Positions 25,583-34,404 of a stretch of 40,000 nt of DNA are shown here, piece after piece. Made by a program: the position numbers and the translations under genes. The stretch's first letter is position 1; each line of letters begins with the position of its first letter. The notes beneath the pieces were generated by a model. It saw nothing but the letters and a program-made list of their open reading frames with translations. It searched no databases and was not told where the DNA came from. The stretch is from Prorocentrum cordatum (Eukaryota > Sar > Dinophyceae > Prorocentrales > Prorocentraceae): NCBI GenBank assembly GCA_963575745.1, contig CAUYUJ010016068.1:15001-55000 (forward strand), written 5' to 3'.

Positions 25583-25700
25583 ATCGCTCGGACGTCCATT
25601 CCTCGTGCAGGTGTCGGTTTCGTGCCTGTTTCTTTGTCGCAAGATGGCCCAAAAGGCTCCGCGATGGCCCTCGCCGAAAAAATGCACACGTCCGAGCGAT
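25583..25700. mobile_element. Family D inverted-repeat element, copy 3
   Basis: 118 bp, with ends ATCGCTCGGACGTCCATT and CACACGTCCGAGCGAT. Sits in the PPR intron only 34 bp downstream of exon C in the sense of transcription. Confidence 0.87.
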
Positions 25701-25734
25701 GCCGGAGTCTTCTACGCTCGAGAGCAGCAAGGAA

Positions 25735-25839
25735 GGCGTTGGGCTCCAGCTTCGCCGCCCGCATCTGGAGGAGCACCGCCAGGGCCTGCTGCCACTGCTC
25801 GCCCTTCTCGCACGCGCTGGTCGCGGCACTGTAACTGAC
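25735..25839 (-). CDS. PPR protein, exon C (exactly one 35-residue unit)
   Basis: The minus strand encodes VSYSAATSACEKGEQWQQ, then ALAVLLQMRAAKLEPNA: a single PPR unit of 105 nucleotides. It opens with GTC AGT TAC directly after GGCCCA, matching the opening of exon D (CCA then GTC AGC TAC). It closes with AAC GCC, before sequence that is no longer PPR. Joined to exon B (ending GAC GTC) and exon D (starting GTC AGC) it keeps the 35-residue spacing. The exact splice sites are ambiguous: a GC donor after AAC with an AG acceptor before TC would shift the frame, whereas cutting between GCC and GTC keeps it. A non-functional relic is possible but there is no stop. Confidence 0.72.
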
Positions 25840-25911
25840 TGGGCCTGAGCCGTGGACTGGGCCCCCCTTGCGGGGGGAATAGGTGGCACCGCCAGGCGCA
25901 CGCGACAAAGT

Positions 25912-26065
25912 CAGGAGGCCACATGCGAACCCTTCCCCACCACCCCACAACTCCTAAGGGGGGAGATGGGGTTCACTTCGCTCGGGAGGTCCCGAACGAA
26001 GTGAACCCCACCTCACCTCAGAAATCGTCGGGTGGTGGGGGTAGGGTTCACACGTGACCTCCTAG
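25912..26065. mobile_element. Nested fold-back element in the PPR intron
   Basis: Outer arms AGGAGGCCACATGCGAACCC and GGGTTCACACGTGACCTCCT, middle arms CCCCACCACCC and GGGTGGTGGGG, and an inner perfect 13-bp stem (GGGGTTCACTTCG at 25968-25980, CGAAGTGAACCCC at 25997-26009). Lies about 70 bp upstream of exon C. Confidence 0.85.
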
Positions 26066-26390
26066 AAATTGGGCCCCCGGAGCAGCGGGAGCGACTGGGT
26101 CGGACTGCTCGTCCGTCCCGCCTGCCTGGCCATCGGGCGGGGGGTAGAAGCAGGAGGACGAGGTGAGCCGACCGTTCATCGACGCAAGATGCCTGTGATG
26201 TTTTCCACGCGCGGTCCCACGGACCCTGGATTTCTTCCCGGGGGCCGTCTTGTCGCCACGGGCTCTCGTCAGACGGCCCTGCAGGGCCCAAAGAAGGCGC
26301 CCGCGGAAGTTGTGCCAACGAAGAGATCGAACACAGGGGCGTCCTTTCAAATTATCCAGCGGTCGGAAGAAATTGGCAGAAACATGAAGT
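26066..26390 (-). CDS. Weak candidate coding segment, unknown
   Basis: The minus-strand frame includes SANFFRPLDNLKGRP, RWHNFRGRLLWALQGRL, RGTARGKHHRHLASMNGRL and TDEQSDPVAPAAPGAQF. Composition is more natural than in the other frames, but third positions are only moderately G/C-biased. It lies in the intron between PPR exons B and C and ends at the fold-back element, so it may be an unrelated or decayed exon. No family recognised. Confidence 0.25.
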
Positions 26391-26459
26391 AGGAAGGCGT
26401 CGAAAGCAAACCGGGCTCCGCACGCCCCCTGAGGAGGACAGCAAAGGGGAAGCCAGCCG

Positions 26460-26625
26460 ATCACTGAAGTAGGAAGGCGCCTACGTTAGATTGGAATCTG
26501 GGAATCCCGAAGCACCAACAAATACCGCCCAAGGGAGATTGGAATCCGGGAGTCCCAAAACACCAAAATACCCAACAGACCTCCTGGGAAGCCAAAAATA
26601 CCTAAAGAATCTGGGAATCCACAAA
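26460..26625. repeat. Degenerate GGAATCTGGGAATCCC repeats
   Basis: Three loose copies of GATTGGAATCTGGGAATCCC with CACCAAAATACC spacers. A/T-richer than its surroundings; leads directly into family C copy 2. Confidence 0.75.
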
Positions 26626-26811
26626 CCCAGACCCCCGACGTCATGATTTTTTCATTACGTCGACCCCCAGAGGTCCCGACCCTTTCCCCATGACCGGTTT
26701 TTCATCCTGAATCGTTGTTTGACGCTCCCGAGGCCCGGTGAGGGCCCCCGGAGGCCGAAAACTAGGAAAAACCTCCCGTCGTGATTTTTTCATCACTCGA
26801 GGGGGTCTGGG
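26626..26811. mobile_element. Family C inverted-repeat element, copy 2
   Basis: CCCAGACCCCCGACGTCATG plus ATTTTTTCATTACG at the left; GTGATTTTTTCATCAC plus TCGAGGGGGTCTGGG at the right. Flanked by AATACCT on both sides (26597 and 26812), a possible 7-bp target duplication. Confidence 0.87.
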
Positions 26812-27054
26812 AATACCTGCTGCCAGCGCTCCCTTGGCACGCCCCCTCCGCGGCCCGGGTGCCGAGGCCCCAGCGCCCGATCCCAGGACGCGGACCGAAG
26901 CCGACACCGCCCGCGCGCCAGGGGTGCGGAGGCCGCCCGCGCCCGAGCCCCGCGCAGCGGGGCGCGGAGGCTGCTGGTTGCATGATCATCGACCTGGGAT
27001 GGAAAAAAACACAAGTGGCCATGTTGGAAAATCCTTAACAATTCTTCGTCGGCA
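26812..27054. other. GC-rich intron stretch, weak coding potential
   Basis: A minus-strand frame ending GVPRERWQQVFP abuts family C copy 2. The rest is Arg/Gly/Ala-rich and not convincing. Confidence 0.3.
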
Positions 27055-27245
27055 AATTATTTATTTTGGGCGGCGCGCCCATCGCCGAGCGGGGGCGGGG
27101 CGGAACAGATAGGGGAACGGAAGAACGAAGGGCGCCGCGCCGAGTTGCGCCCGCAGCGCTGCGGGCGCAACTCGGCGCGGCACCCGCGTGTCCAGTCTCG
27201 CCCGCGCCCCGCCGAGTGCCCGGGAACCTGAGAATTTTACTGGCA
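27055..27245. mobile_element. Fold-back element with a 48-bp perfect palindrome
   Basis: Positions 27134-27181 are a perfect palindrome of 24-bp arms with no spacer, centred between 27157 and 27158 (CCGCAGC then GCTGCGG). Looser outer arms (GCGGGGGCGGGGCGG and CGCCCGCGCCCCGCCG) extend the stem. Confidence 0.88.
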
Positions 27246-27439
27246 GACGCGGCACAAGCCACTACAGGGGAGAAAAATACCGGTTCCCAAAACGAACTTT
27301 AAAATTTTGCACAAGGATTGCAAAACCGACCCAAAGTTACCACATTGTCTCTTAAGGTCGGGTCGGCCGCTCTTGGAGCGAGTGAAGGGGGGGCCTGTCG
27401 TGCCGACCCGTGGACGACGTCCACGGAGCCTGCACGCAC

Positions 27440-27745
27440 TGGCATGCGGTTGTGGACATGTCACCGAACGACTGAAACGAGAGAACGAGGCTCGACCATA
27501 GCATCATAGCATCCTGGCATTCCGCGCATGCTACTGTGTGCTGCCGCCTGCTGCTGCTGTTGCGTGCTGGTAGTGCTGCTTGCAGCTGCTGCGTATCGTT
27601 GCTGTTAGTGGCCGCTTGGCGCTGCTGATGGTCCGCTCTGAACAGTGCGTGCTGCTGCCAGCTGCCTGCTGCCTACTGCTGCTTGCCCTTGCTGTGTGCT
27701 GCCGCTGCTGCTGCCTGCTTCGTGCTGCGTGCCCGCTACATGATC
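27440..27745 (+). repeat. Family J dispersed repeat rich in CTGCTG, copy 1
   Basis: GAGGCTCGACCAT, CATTCCGCGCATGC, then CTG-rich sequence ending CCGCTGCTGCTGCCTGCTTC and GTGCTGCGTG. The second copy, at 29620-29905, has the same start, order and end. Confidence 0.78.
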
Positions 27746-28072
27746 TTCCCATACAGTGGAGGCCAGTCCACAAGGAACCTTCCACAAGAAACCCTGTCGC
27801 GCCATCTCATGGCGCTCTTGGGGGCCCCCTCGCGCCATCTTATAGCACTCTTGGCCCGCTCTGCCGTCGTGGGGCCATCTTGGCGGCCTCTCGGCGGGTC
27901 GCTCTCGGGGGCTTCCCTCAGAAAAGCGCCATGAACGATGTAGTTGTGACCGCTCTTTGTACGTTGGGCTCTTGGCAGACACTGAACAAAAAGCGCTGCG
28001 CGACTTTAGCGTGTTTGTGATGTTTCCTCTTGCGTGTTTAGGCCCTCCGCATGGATCACATTTGTTTTTAAG
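27746..28072. other. No gene; degenerate GCGCCATCTT words
   Basis: CGCGCCATCTCATGGCGCTC and similar loosely repeated words at 27800-27900. A short shared repeat at 27758-27792 matches 6288-6330. Confidence 0.5.
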
Positions 28073-28180
28073 GTCGGACATATCCTCCTGCAGGCCGATT
28101 TCTGAATAAGAGCGAAACGTATTCAAACAATGCCCCAAAACAGCCGAAAATGGGAGATTCCTCCTGTAGAGGGACACGTC
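28073..28180. mobile_element. Family X inverted-repeat element, diverged copy
   Basis: GTCGGACATATCCTCCTGCA at the left and TCCTCCTGTAGAGGGACACG at the right. Its terminal GGACACG reappears after element Y2 as GGACACGCCCGAC, so Y2 probably inserted at or near its end. Confidence 0.65.
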
Positions 28181-28196
28181 CTTTGCGGGCCCCGGA

Positions 28197-28422
28197 ACCG
28201 GCAGGGCCGTTTTTTCACCGTTTCCAGAAACATGCCCATTGAAAATGGAAACGGCAGCAAAAACTGCGACCGGAAACGGCAAAAGAACGGCTCCAGGATT
28301 GGAACCGGCGTCGGAACCGGTAAACAAACGGCGACGGCACCGGTAAAAAAACGGCGTCGGAACCGGCAACAAAAACGACAAAACGGAACCGGTAAAAAAC
28401 TGCCCTGTCGTTTCCAGGGCCC
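28197..28422. mobile_element. Family Y inverted-repeat element, copy 2
   Basis: GGGCCCCGGAACCGGCAGG at the left and CCTGTCGTTTCCAGGGCCC at the right, with internal GGAACCGGTAAAAAAACGG units as in 1658-1894. Both copies are followed by ACTAAGG. Confidence 0.87.
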
Positions 28423-28479
28423 ACTAAGGACACGCCCGACTCAACAGAGGCTTCGTCTTCTGCTCTACTGCCGAAGGCT

Positions 28480-28770
28480 GCGCCCTGTCTCCCCTGCCGC
28501 CTTGCCCTGCCGCCCCCCCGCTCCTGCTGCCTGCCCGCTCCTCCCGCGCCGCACGCGGGTCCGAGCACGCAGTGGCAGGGCCCCAGCGCTGGTCGCGTAC
28601 CGGCGCGGAGCTTGCCCTGAGGCCCCGCGACCAGAATGCGGCGAGGGCCAGGGGTGAGCAAAAGGAACAGACCGAACTAGAACAATCCATCCCTTAGGGA
28701 GGACTCGACGCAAGAGGGCACCGAGGACGTCGTCGTAGGCTGCACTGTTGGACAACGCAAAGCACTCATC
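28480..28770 (-). CDS. Weak candidate coding segment in the PPR intron
   Basis: The minus-strand frame VSDECFALSNSAAYDDVLGA, then LLRRVLPKGWIVLVRSVPF, then AHPWPSPHSGRGASGQAPR. The first 35 residues have a natural, helix-like composition; the rest is Arg/Ala/Gly-rich. An upstream TGA precedes the frame, and GAG at about 28780 could be an acceptor. It lies between PPR exons B and C on the same strand, so it is a decayed exon, a nested gene or chance. Unknown family. Confidence 0.25.
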
Positions 28771-29261
28771 CGAAACAGCTCAAAATAGCTACATACGCAA
28801 ACAACAAGTCGTGTGTTTAGCGGTGTTGATAGTTTTTGTTACTGGGACAGTACTGAAGCGATGAAACACCTATTCCAAGACGCTAATACTTAAACTGTAG
28901 AACACGCCGAGGGCAGATCTAGGACGAACAAGCAAGCAAGCGGGAATCACTCGAACACCCAAGGGAAATCAATGAATTTCGCACCCGAAGGCCCTCCCAA
29001 ACCTTCCCTTTGAGCCGTCTTGGGGCCCCTTGGACCGTCGCGAGGTCATCTTGGGCCACCTTGGGGCGTCATTAGTCTTTCTTCTACCCCTTTGGGGCCG
29101 TCTTGGAGCTCTGGGCTGTTCAGCGTCTGATTTGGCAAAGTTTAGAGATCCCTTAGGCCAACACGGCGTCGCCCCTGTGGCGGAACCGCGGAAACACCGC
29201 GCCCCGGGAAAACAGAATGGGCACTTCTGACATGCATAATGCCGGGTATTGTCGTATAGAT
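28771..29261. other. Intron stretch without a gene
   Basis: A/T-richer first half (28780-28970). The second half has loosely repeated words such as CCTTGGGGC, GTCTTGGGGCCC and CATCTTGGGCC, like those at 27800 and 33950. Confidence 0.5.
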
Positions 29262-29576
29262 GACGTCGGGCTCCAGCTTTGCCTCCCCCATCTCGCTGAG
29301 CAGCGCCAGAGCATGCTGCCACTGCTTGCCCTTCTCGCACGCGCTGATCCCAGCGCTGAAACTGATGACGTTGGGCTCCAACTTCGCCACACAAATCTCA
29401 CTGAGCAGCGCGAGCGCCCGCTGCCACTGCTCGCCCTTCCCGCACGCGCTGATCCCAGCGCTGTAGCTGATGACATTGGGTTCCAGTTTCGACTCCCACA
29501 TCTCTCTGAGAAGCGCCAGAGCACCCTGCCACTTTTCGCCCTTCTCGCACGCGCTGATCCCAGCATTGTAACTGAC
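29262..29576 (-). CDS. PPR protein, exon B (exactly three 35-residue units)
   Basis: The minus strand encodes VSYNAGISACEKGEKWQG..., then NVISYSAGISACGKGEQW..., then NVISFSAGISACEKGKQW..., ending AKLEPDV. That is 315 nucleotides, exactly 105 codons or three PPR units. It starts at the same point of the unit (VSYN) as exons C and D and stops at the same point (after the residue following EPD/EPN) as exons A and C. Upstream on the minus strand is GGGTCAGCCCTG, which holds AG acceptors but lies out of register with the frame, so the splice site is unresolved. Downstream the frame goes on for about 45 non-PPR codons before a stop. Confidence 0.77.
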
Positions 29577-29619
29577 CAGGGCTGACCCGTGCGCTACGTC
29601 CACAAACATTGAACGAACC

Positions 29620-29905
29620 GGCATGTGATTCTGGCCATGCTGACATCAAGCTGGAATGAGATCGCGGGGCTCGACCATCGCATTCCGCGCATGCCGCATG
29701 CTGTTGTGTACCTCTGACTGCTGCAGTTGTTGCGCGCTGTCGCACTGTTTTGTAATACTTTCTGCTAGTATTGTTTCCGCCTTGGGCTGACGTGTTCTGC
29801 TGATGGCGAATCATACTTGGTGCGTGCTGGTGCCCACTACTGATCATTGGCTGTTGCTGCGCTGCCGCTGCTGCTGCCTGCTTCGTGCTGCGTGATGCTG
29901 CCGTT
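29620..29905 (+). repeat. Family J dispersed repeat rich in CTGCTG, copy 2
   Basis: GGGGCTCGACCATCGCATTC and CGCGCATGC at the start, CCGCTGCTGCTGCCTGCTTC and GTGCTGCGTG at the end, as in 27440-27745. Lies just upstream of PPR exon B in the sense of transcription. Confidence 0.78.
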
Positions 29906-30495
29906 CGCTGATGCTTCCGTGGTTTGATGATGCAGGGTGTTTTTCGCTACTTCAGCGTGCTGGCGCAACCTGCTGCAAAAGAGAATCGAGGAATCAGTAC
30001 CGAGGAGATCGAGATGGGGGGGGGGGAAACGGTGAACGATCAACGAAGAGCTAGCGTGGTAGGACAACTCAGTCTAGCCCACCCCAAACGGTCATCCCCG
30101 CCCACCCCAATGTAGCCCGGTCTGGCTCATGCACCCACAGCACAACTCAGCCCAGCTCAGTGGAGGGAAATCATGCTGTACGTCGTGCGTCGTGCGTTGT
30201 CGAAAATGGACAAATGTATGCGGTGTGAACCCCAAGCGTTCTGTTTGCAATGGGATATGATGTGCAATCTACTTAGAGCAACATGTGTGGTGATACCGCC
30301 GTGGTGCAATATATATATATATATATATGATGTGCAACCTCTGGTGTGGAACCTACGTAATGCAATCTAGGTTTTGCACTCGACGTGGTGATACCCATGT
30401 GGTGCAAACTGCATGGTGCAACTGTTCTTGACGAACTCGACGCTGTCAACCCCGCTGGTCGCGAAAGCACCCCGCCCGCCCACCCGCAACTTGTA
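29906..30495. other. No gene; GGTGCAAY words and a (TA)n run
   Basis: A (TA)n run at about 30307-30328. Around it (30255-30420) GATGTGCAAYCT and GTGGTGCAAACT are loosely repeated; similar words recur at 32980-33010. Confidence 0.55.
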
Positions 30496-30665
30496 GGGCG
30501 ACGACATCTATACATATCCACTGCTCCCTGGCGAGGCCCATCCTGAACCCAGCAGCTGTGTATACGCTGCGCCCTCCTGGCGTGGCCAGGAGGGCGTATG
30601 CACAACTCCTGGGTTCAGGATGGGCCTGGCCAGGGAACAATGGATATGTATAGATTTCGTCGCCC
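30496..30665. mobile_element. 170-bp near-perfect hairpin element
   Basis: GGGCGACGACATCTATACAT through GAGGCCCATCCTGAACCCAG and CGCCCTCCTGGC is mirrored by GCCAGGAGGGCG, CTGGGTTCAGGATGGGCC and ATGTATAGATTTCGTCGCCC. Stem of about 80 bp with a handful of mismatches and almost no loop. Confidence 0.92.
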
Positions 30666-30666
30666 G

Positions 30667-32960
30667 AACTTGGTTTGCAAAAGCCATAAGGCGGCGATTG
30701 CGGTGTCTGCTTGGCGCTGCTTGGCACACCGTTGCGGCCGCGCTGGCGCAGGCAGGCCCGCGCGCAGAGCAAGCCAGCTGGCCGACGCGGCCGCGGTGGC
30801 ACTGACCGTTGGGGAGTCCCCAACGCGTCTCGCAGGCCGCGATGACGACGGGCATTTTCGATGGCTTTGGCGGGCGATGCACCATGGCGACGTCGAGAGC
30901 GGCAGCCACGATGACGATGAAATAGCACGGACGGTACGACTGCAGAAAAAGCCAATGGCGGCGCCGATGGTGGCCACGCCGATGACGATGATGGTGTGCA
31001 GGCGTCGGCGGTTGAGACGTTGTCTGGACTTCGACATGCGCGCGTAAGCTCGCGCGCAGAGCCACCAACTAGCTTGACGCGACCGACGCTGCTGCCTTGG
31101 CGCTTACCGCTGGAGTCCGCCGCTGGAGACTTCCCTGCTTGTCTCGCAAGCCGCACTGGCGCGCGGGCAATGCAGATCATCTCGGCGATTCGGGCGGGCG
31201 ATGTATCATGGCGACGTCGACAGCGGCAGACATGATGATGGTAGTAGCCATGATGGTGACGGCGAAGACGATAACGACAGCAAGGCCAATGACGGTGCCG
31301 ATGCTGGTCACGCCGATGACGAAGACGGTGTCCAGGCGTCGGTGATGAAGGTTTTGGGAAAAATCAACATGCGCGTGCGGCCGACGCGGGCGAATGGCCT
31401 GCATGGTACGAGTTTGACAAAGATCTAAAGATTCCGACGAGAGACATGCGCGCGCGAGGGGCCTGCTGGGTCGCATTTGATGGATGTGTTGGAAAACCGG
31501 TGGTTCACAGAAGAATCCGCAAGAGCGCGCGCGCATTTTTTTTTGTGCGAAGACAAAGTTGCAACAACTGTGTTGTATAGGTGTTCGGGGGCCTCGACAT
31601 TGAAATCCTTACGAAACGGATGGTTCTGAATAATTCCGGCATGCGCGCGCGACGACGCGCGCGTGTCGATGTCGTTCCGTGTCATTCGTAATGGATTATT
31701 TGGGTATGGAATACCGATGCTTTGTGATAAACGAAGCGTGCTCGCATAACACGTGTTGGCAGGGATGGGGGGCAATACCGGGCCCAGCTGGGATGGAACG
31801 AGTTCATACGTCAGCTGAGCGATGGGGCACAATCGAACCTCCTGTGATAGCCCAAGGGAAGCGGTAAACCCGAGGGGTGAGGTGGTGGTAGATCCAAATT
31901 TCTCTTTAGGAGATGACAACACGTAGCGCCACTCATGTTCAAGAGGTTCGGGTTGACAACTTCATTGCTCGCGAAGTCATCCCACGCACCCAACCGCAGC
32001 TTGGTTTGCAAAACCAGGCCGCTGCGATTGCGATGAGTGCTTGGCGCTGGCTGTCGCGTCGCTGCGGCCGCGCCGCTGGCGCGCGCACTCTCGCGCGCAC
32101 AGCCGCCGACCACTTTGGCATAAAACACGCGGCCGCGGTGGCACTCACCGATGTGGACTTCCCGGCGAGTCGCCCAAGCCGCGCTAGCGCGCGGGCACCT
32201 CACTGCGAATCGGTGACACGGGCGGGAGCAGTACCGCGGCGACGTCGACAACGGCAGCCACGGTGATGACGGTAAGCGATGCTGGTGAAGATGATGACGG
32301 TGCCTGCGGCAAGGCCAAAGACAGCGCCAATGTTGGCCACGCCGATGACAATGATGGTGTCCACGCGTCGGTGACGAAGGTTTTGGACGGATTTCGACAC
32401 GCGGGCACTGCCGATGCGGGCGAGTGGCCCGCATGAGTATATTTGACAAGGTTCGTGCGCCCCCCCACCAGCAAACGCGCAAGGGCGCTCGAAAGACTTC
32501 GACATGTGCGTGCGAAGAAGCCTCTTGGACGTAATTGATGGACATGTTCATCAAAGACGGACGAATTCACAAGGGCGCACGCGCAGACGAATTGATTTTT
32601 GATGTTATAAAACAATAAATTGTAATGTATTGTCGGGAACCTCGATTTTGACACACCTACACCCTCTCGATTGAGGATTCCGGCGTGCACTCGCGACGAC
32701 GCGTGCGTGTCGACATTGCCCAAATCTTGTGCAACAGAGCACTTGGAAACGGAAGATGGTTAATAAACGGGCGTGCGCGCAGAAAACTATTTGACAGGAG
32801 TGGGAAGGGGGGCGATAAAAAGGGGTCTAGCTGGGATGGTATGAATCCATAGTTGAGATGAACAATGGAACATCATCGTATGCAAATTGCAATGACCCAA
32901 GGGAGAGCAGTAATTCCGAGATGGGGGTGGTGGGTCTTAACTTCTTCCAGAATGGATAAT
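30667..32960 (-). repeat. Three head-to-tail copies of a unit of about 1 kb with a conserved hydrophobic peptide
   Basis: Copy 1 covers about 30667-31040 (truncated), copy 2 about 31041-31905, and copy 3 about 32004-32960. Copies 2 and 3 are about 1.04 kb apart. On the minus strand all three carry one peptide in frame: RRRLHTIIVIGVATIGAAIG at about 30955-31040, HRRLDTVFVIGVTSIGTVIG at about 31285-31375, and HRRVDTIIVIGVANIGAVFG at about 32315-32400. Copies 1 and 3 precede it with SKS.Q and share a further in-frame block (SATAAA, then APARPQR or APAARPQR, then QRQA..AIAA.W). Copy 1 is open for 140 codons from an ATG; copy 3 has one stop. The peptide could be a membrane segment; family unknown. 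Possibly a decayed tandem gene family or a coding transposon. Confidence 0.7.
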
Positions 32961-33599
32961 ATGTATTGCGTAACTCATGTGGCACAGTGTACGTAGTGAA
33001 ATATACGTGGTGCAACCTGAGCGGCGACGGGGCGGCGACGTGGACCACGGAGCCGCCAGACCGGCACCCAGACCCAGACGACGGGCGGCCACGAGGCGGC
33101 CACAAAGTGACGACGGCGAAAACATAGCCGCCAGACCGCCGGGCAGACCCCGAAAACGGACTGCGACGAGGCTGCGGCGACGGCGACAACATAGCCGCAA
33201 ACCCGCCAGACAGGCTCAGTTCCTGAGACCAGAAGCGAGAACTCCTAAATGCAAGCGCGCCGCGTTTGGGGAATTCAGACATACATATATGATCCAGGTC
33301 CCGGGAGCCCCCGCCCCCTCCCCCCCACCATGCTGATGCCCCCGATGGGCCTGGCCCCCCCCCCGTGGGTGTGGTGTGGCCTGTGGCCTGTGGGTGTGGG
33401 GTGGTGGGGGCGCGTTCCGAGGTTGCGTCTGCGATCTGAGAAAAATCGTCATCGTCATCGTCGTCATCTTCGCCGCCGTCATCGTATGCCTCTGCCTCCC
33501 TTTCCGCCTCTTCGTTCCAGAGAGAGCGTAAGAGACAGGGGGGGTGGAGCAAAGAAGACATGTGGGGGCGAGGGGAGAGGAGGGAGGGGGAGAGGGAGT
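32961..33599. other. No gene; 66-bp imperfect repeat
   Basis: ACGGCGAAAACATAGCCGCC (33113) and GCGACAACATAGCCGC (33181) mark an imperfect repeat of about 66 bp (33050-33215). The rest is GGTG-rich and CATCGTC-rich low-complexity sequence. Confidence 0.5.
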
Positions 33600-33610
33600 A
33601 ACGACGACGG

Positions 33611-33641
<31 letters not shown>

Positions 33642-33710
33642 AACGGCGACGACGACGGCGGCGACGACGCCGACGGCGACGACGACGACGGCGGCGACGT
33701 CGCCCCTCCC
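33600..33710. repeat. (GAC)n/(GGC)n trinucleotide array
   Basis: CGACGACGGCGACGACGAC array, encoding Asp-rich or Val-rich homopolymers in its frames; not a gene. Confidence 0.9.
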
Positions 33711-34205
33711 CATCCCATCTGGGGGGGTGGGGGGGGCCCGCAGAGTCCTGGGATCCATCCCATCTGGGGGGGGGGCGCCGGACCAGAAGCCGGGATCATA
33801 TATCCCTTTGCTTCCCGGTCGGAATACACGGCTTCCAGGCTCAATTAGCTACACCGGCCTACAGGGACAAACGCAAAAGAGAGTTGTATACACACATGGG
33901 GACTCCCGGGCCGAATGAGAACACATCGCGCCTCTAATAACGCCTCTTCGGGTCCCATCGTGGGGCTCCTCGTACGCTGGGCAAGACCTCTGTGGCCCCC
34001 CTGGGCGGCCTTGGGATCCTTTGCTGAACTGCGTGGCCCTTCTTAGGGGGCCCTCTCGTGGAATAGTTGCGACTTCTTGAGCCCTCAGGGGTCCCGTGGA
34101 AGCCAACTCTGCGGATGTTGTGCCAGCTGACTGCGACGACTTTTTCACAACCCGACGAATAGGAGTCGTTAGATTCTAAGAACAGAACCTCCCGACCCGT
34201 CTACC
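33711..34205. other. No gene
   Basis: CATCCCATCTGGGGGGG occurs twice (33711 and 33758). Otherwise loosely repeated GGGGCTCC/CCTTGGGATCC words. No coding frame of note. Confidence 0.5.
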
Positions 34206-34400
34206 CTGCATACCGCGGCCGCCAAATCCACAAGCTCCGCAATGTCACCGAGAGAGCCGCCTCGCGCCCCTCTGCATACCGCGGCAGACAGATCCCCAAG
34301 CTCCCGAGTATCCTCGAGAATCCCGCCTCGCGCCCCTCTGCATACCGCGGCCGCCAGATCCCCAGGTCCCCCGAGTATCCCCGAGTGTCCCTCTCCGCGC
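34206..34400. repeat. 66-bp tandem repeat, about three copies
   Basis: CTGCATACCGCGG starts units at 34206, 34272 and 34338. The period is 22 codons and the minus strand is open through all units with AAVCRGARGG in common. Confidence 0.85.
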
Positions 34401-34404
34401 CGAC

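Noticed and set aside
24826-25950. A 374-codon minus-strand open frame containing PPR exon C
   Set aside because: Only the 35-residue PPR part is protein-like; the rest covers element D3 and GC-rich intron and is open through base composition.
30307-30328. (TA)n run as a possible TATA promoter
   Set aside because: A plain dinucleotide repeat with no gene start next to it; dinoflagellate promoters generally lack TATA boxes.
32184-32723. Whole-length coding call for the 1-kb units
   Set aside because: Frames are broken by stops in copies 2 and 3 and no start is shared; only the short conserved peptide is reported.
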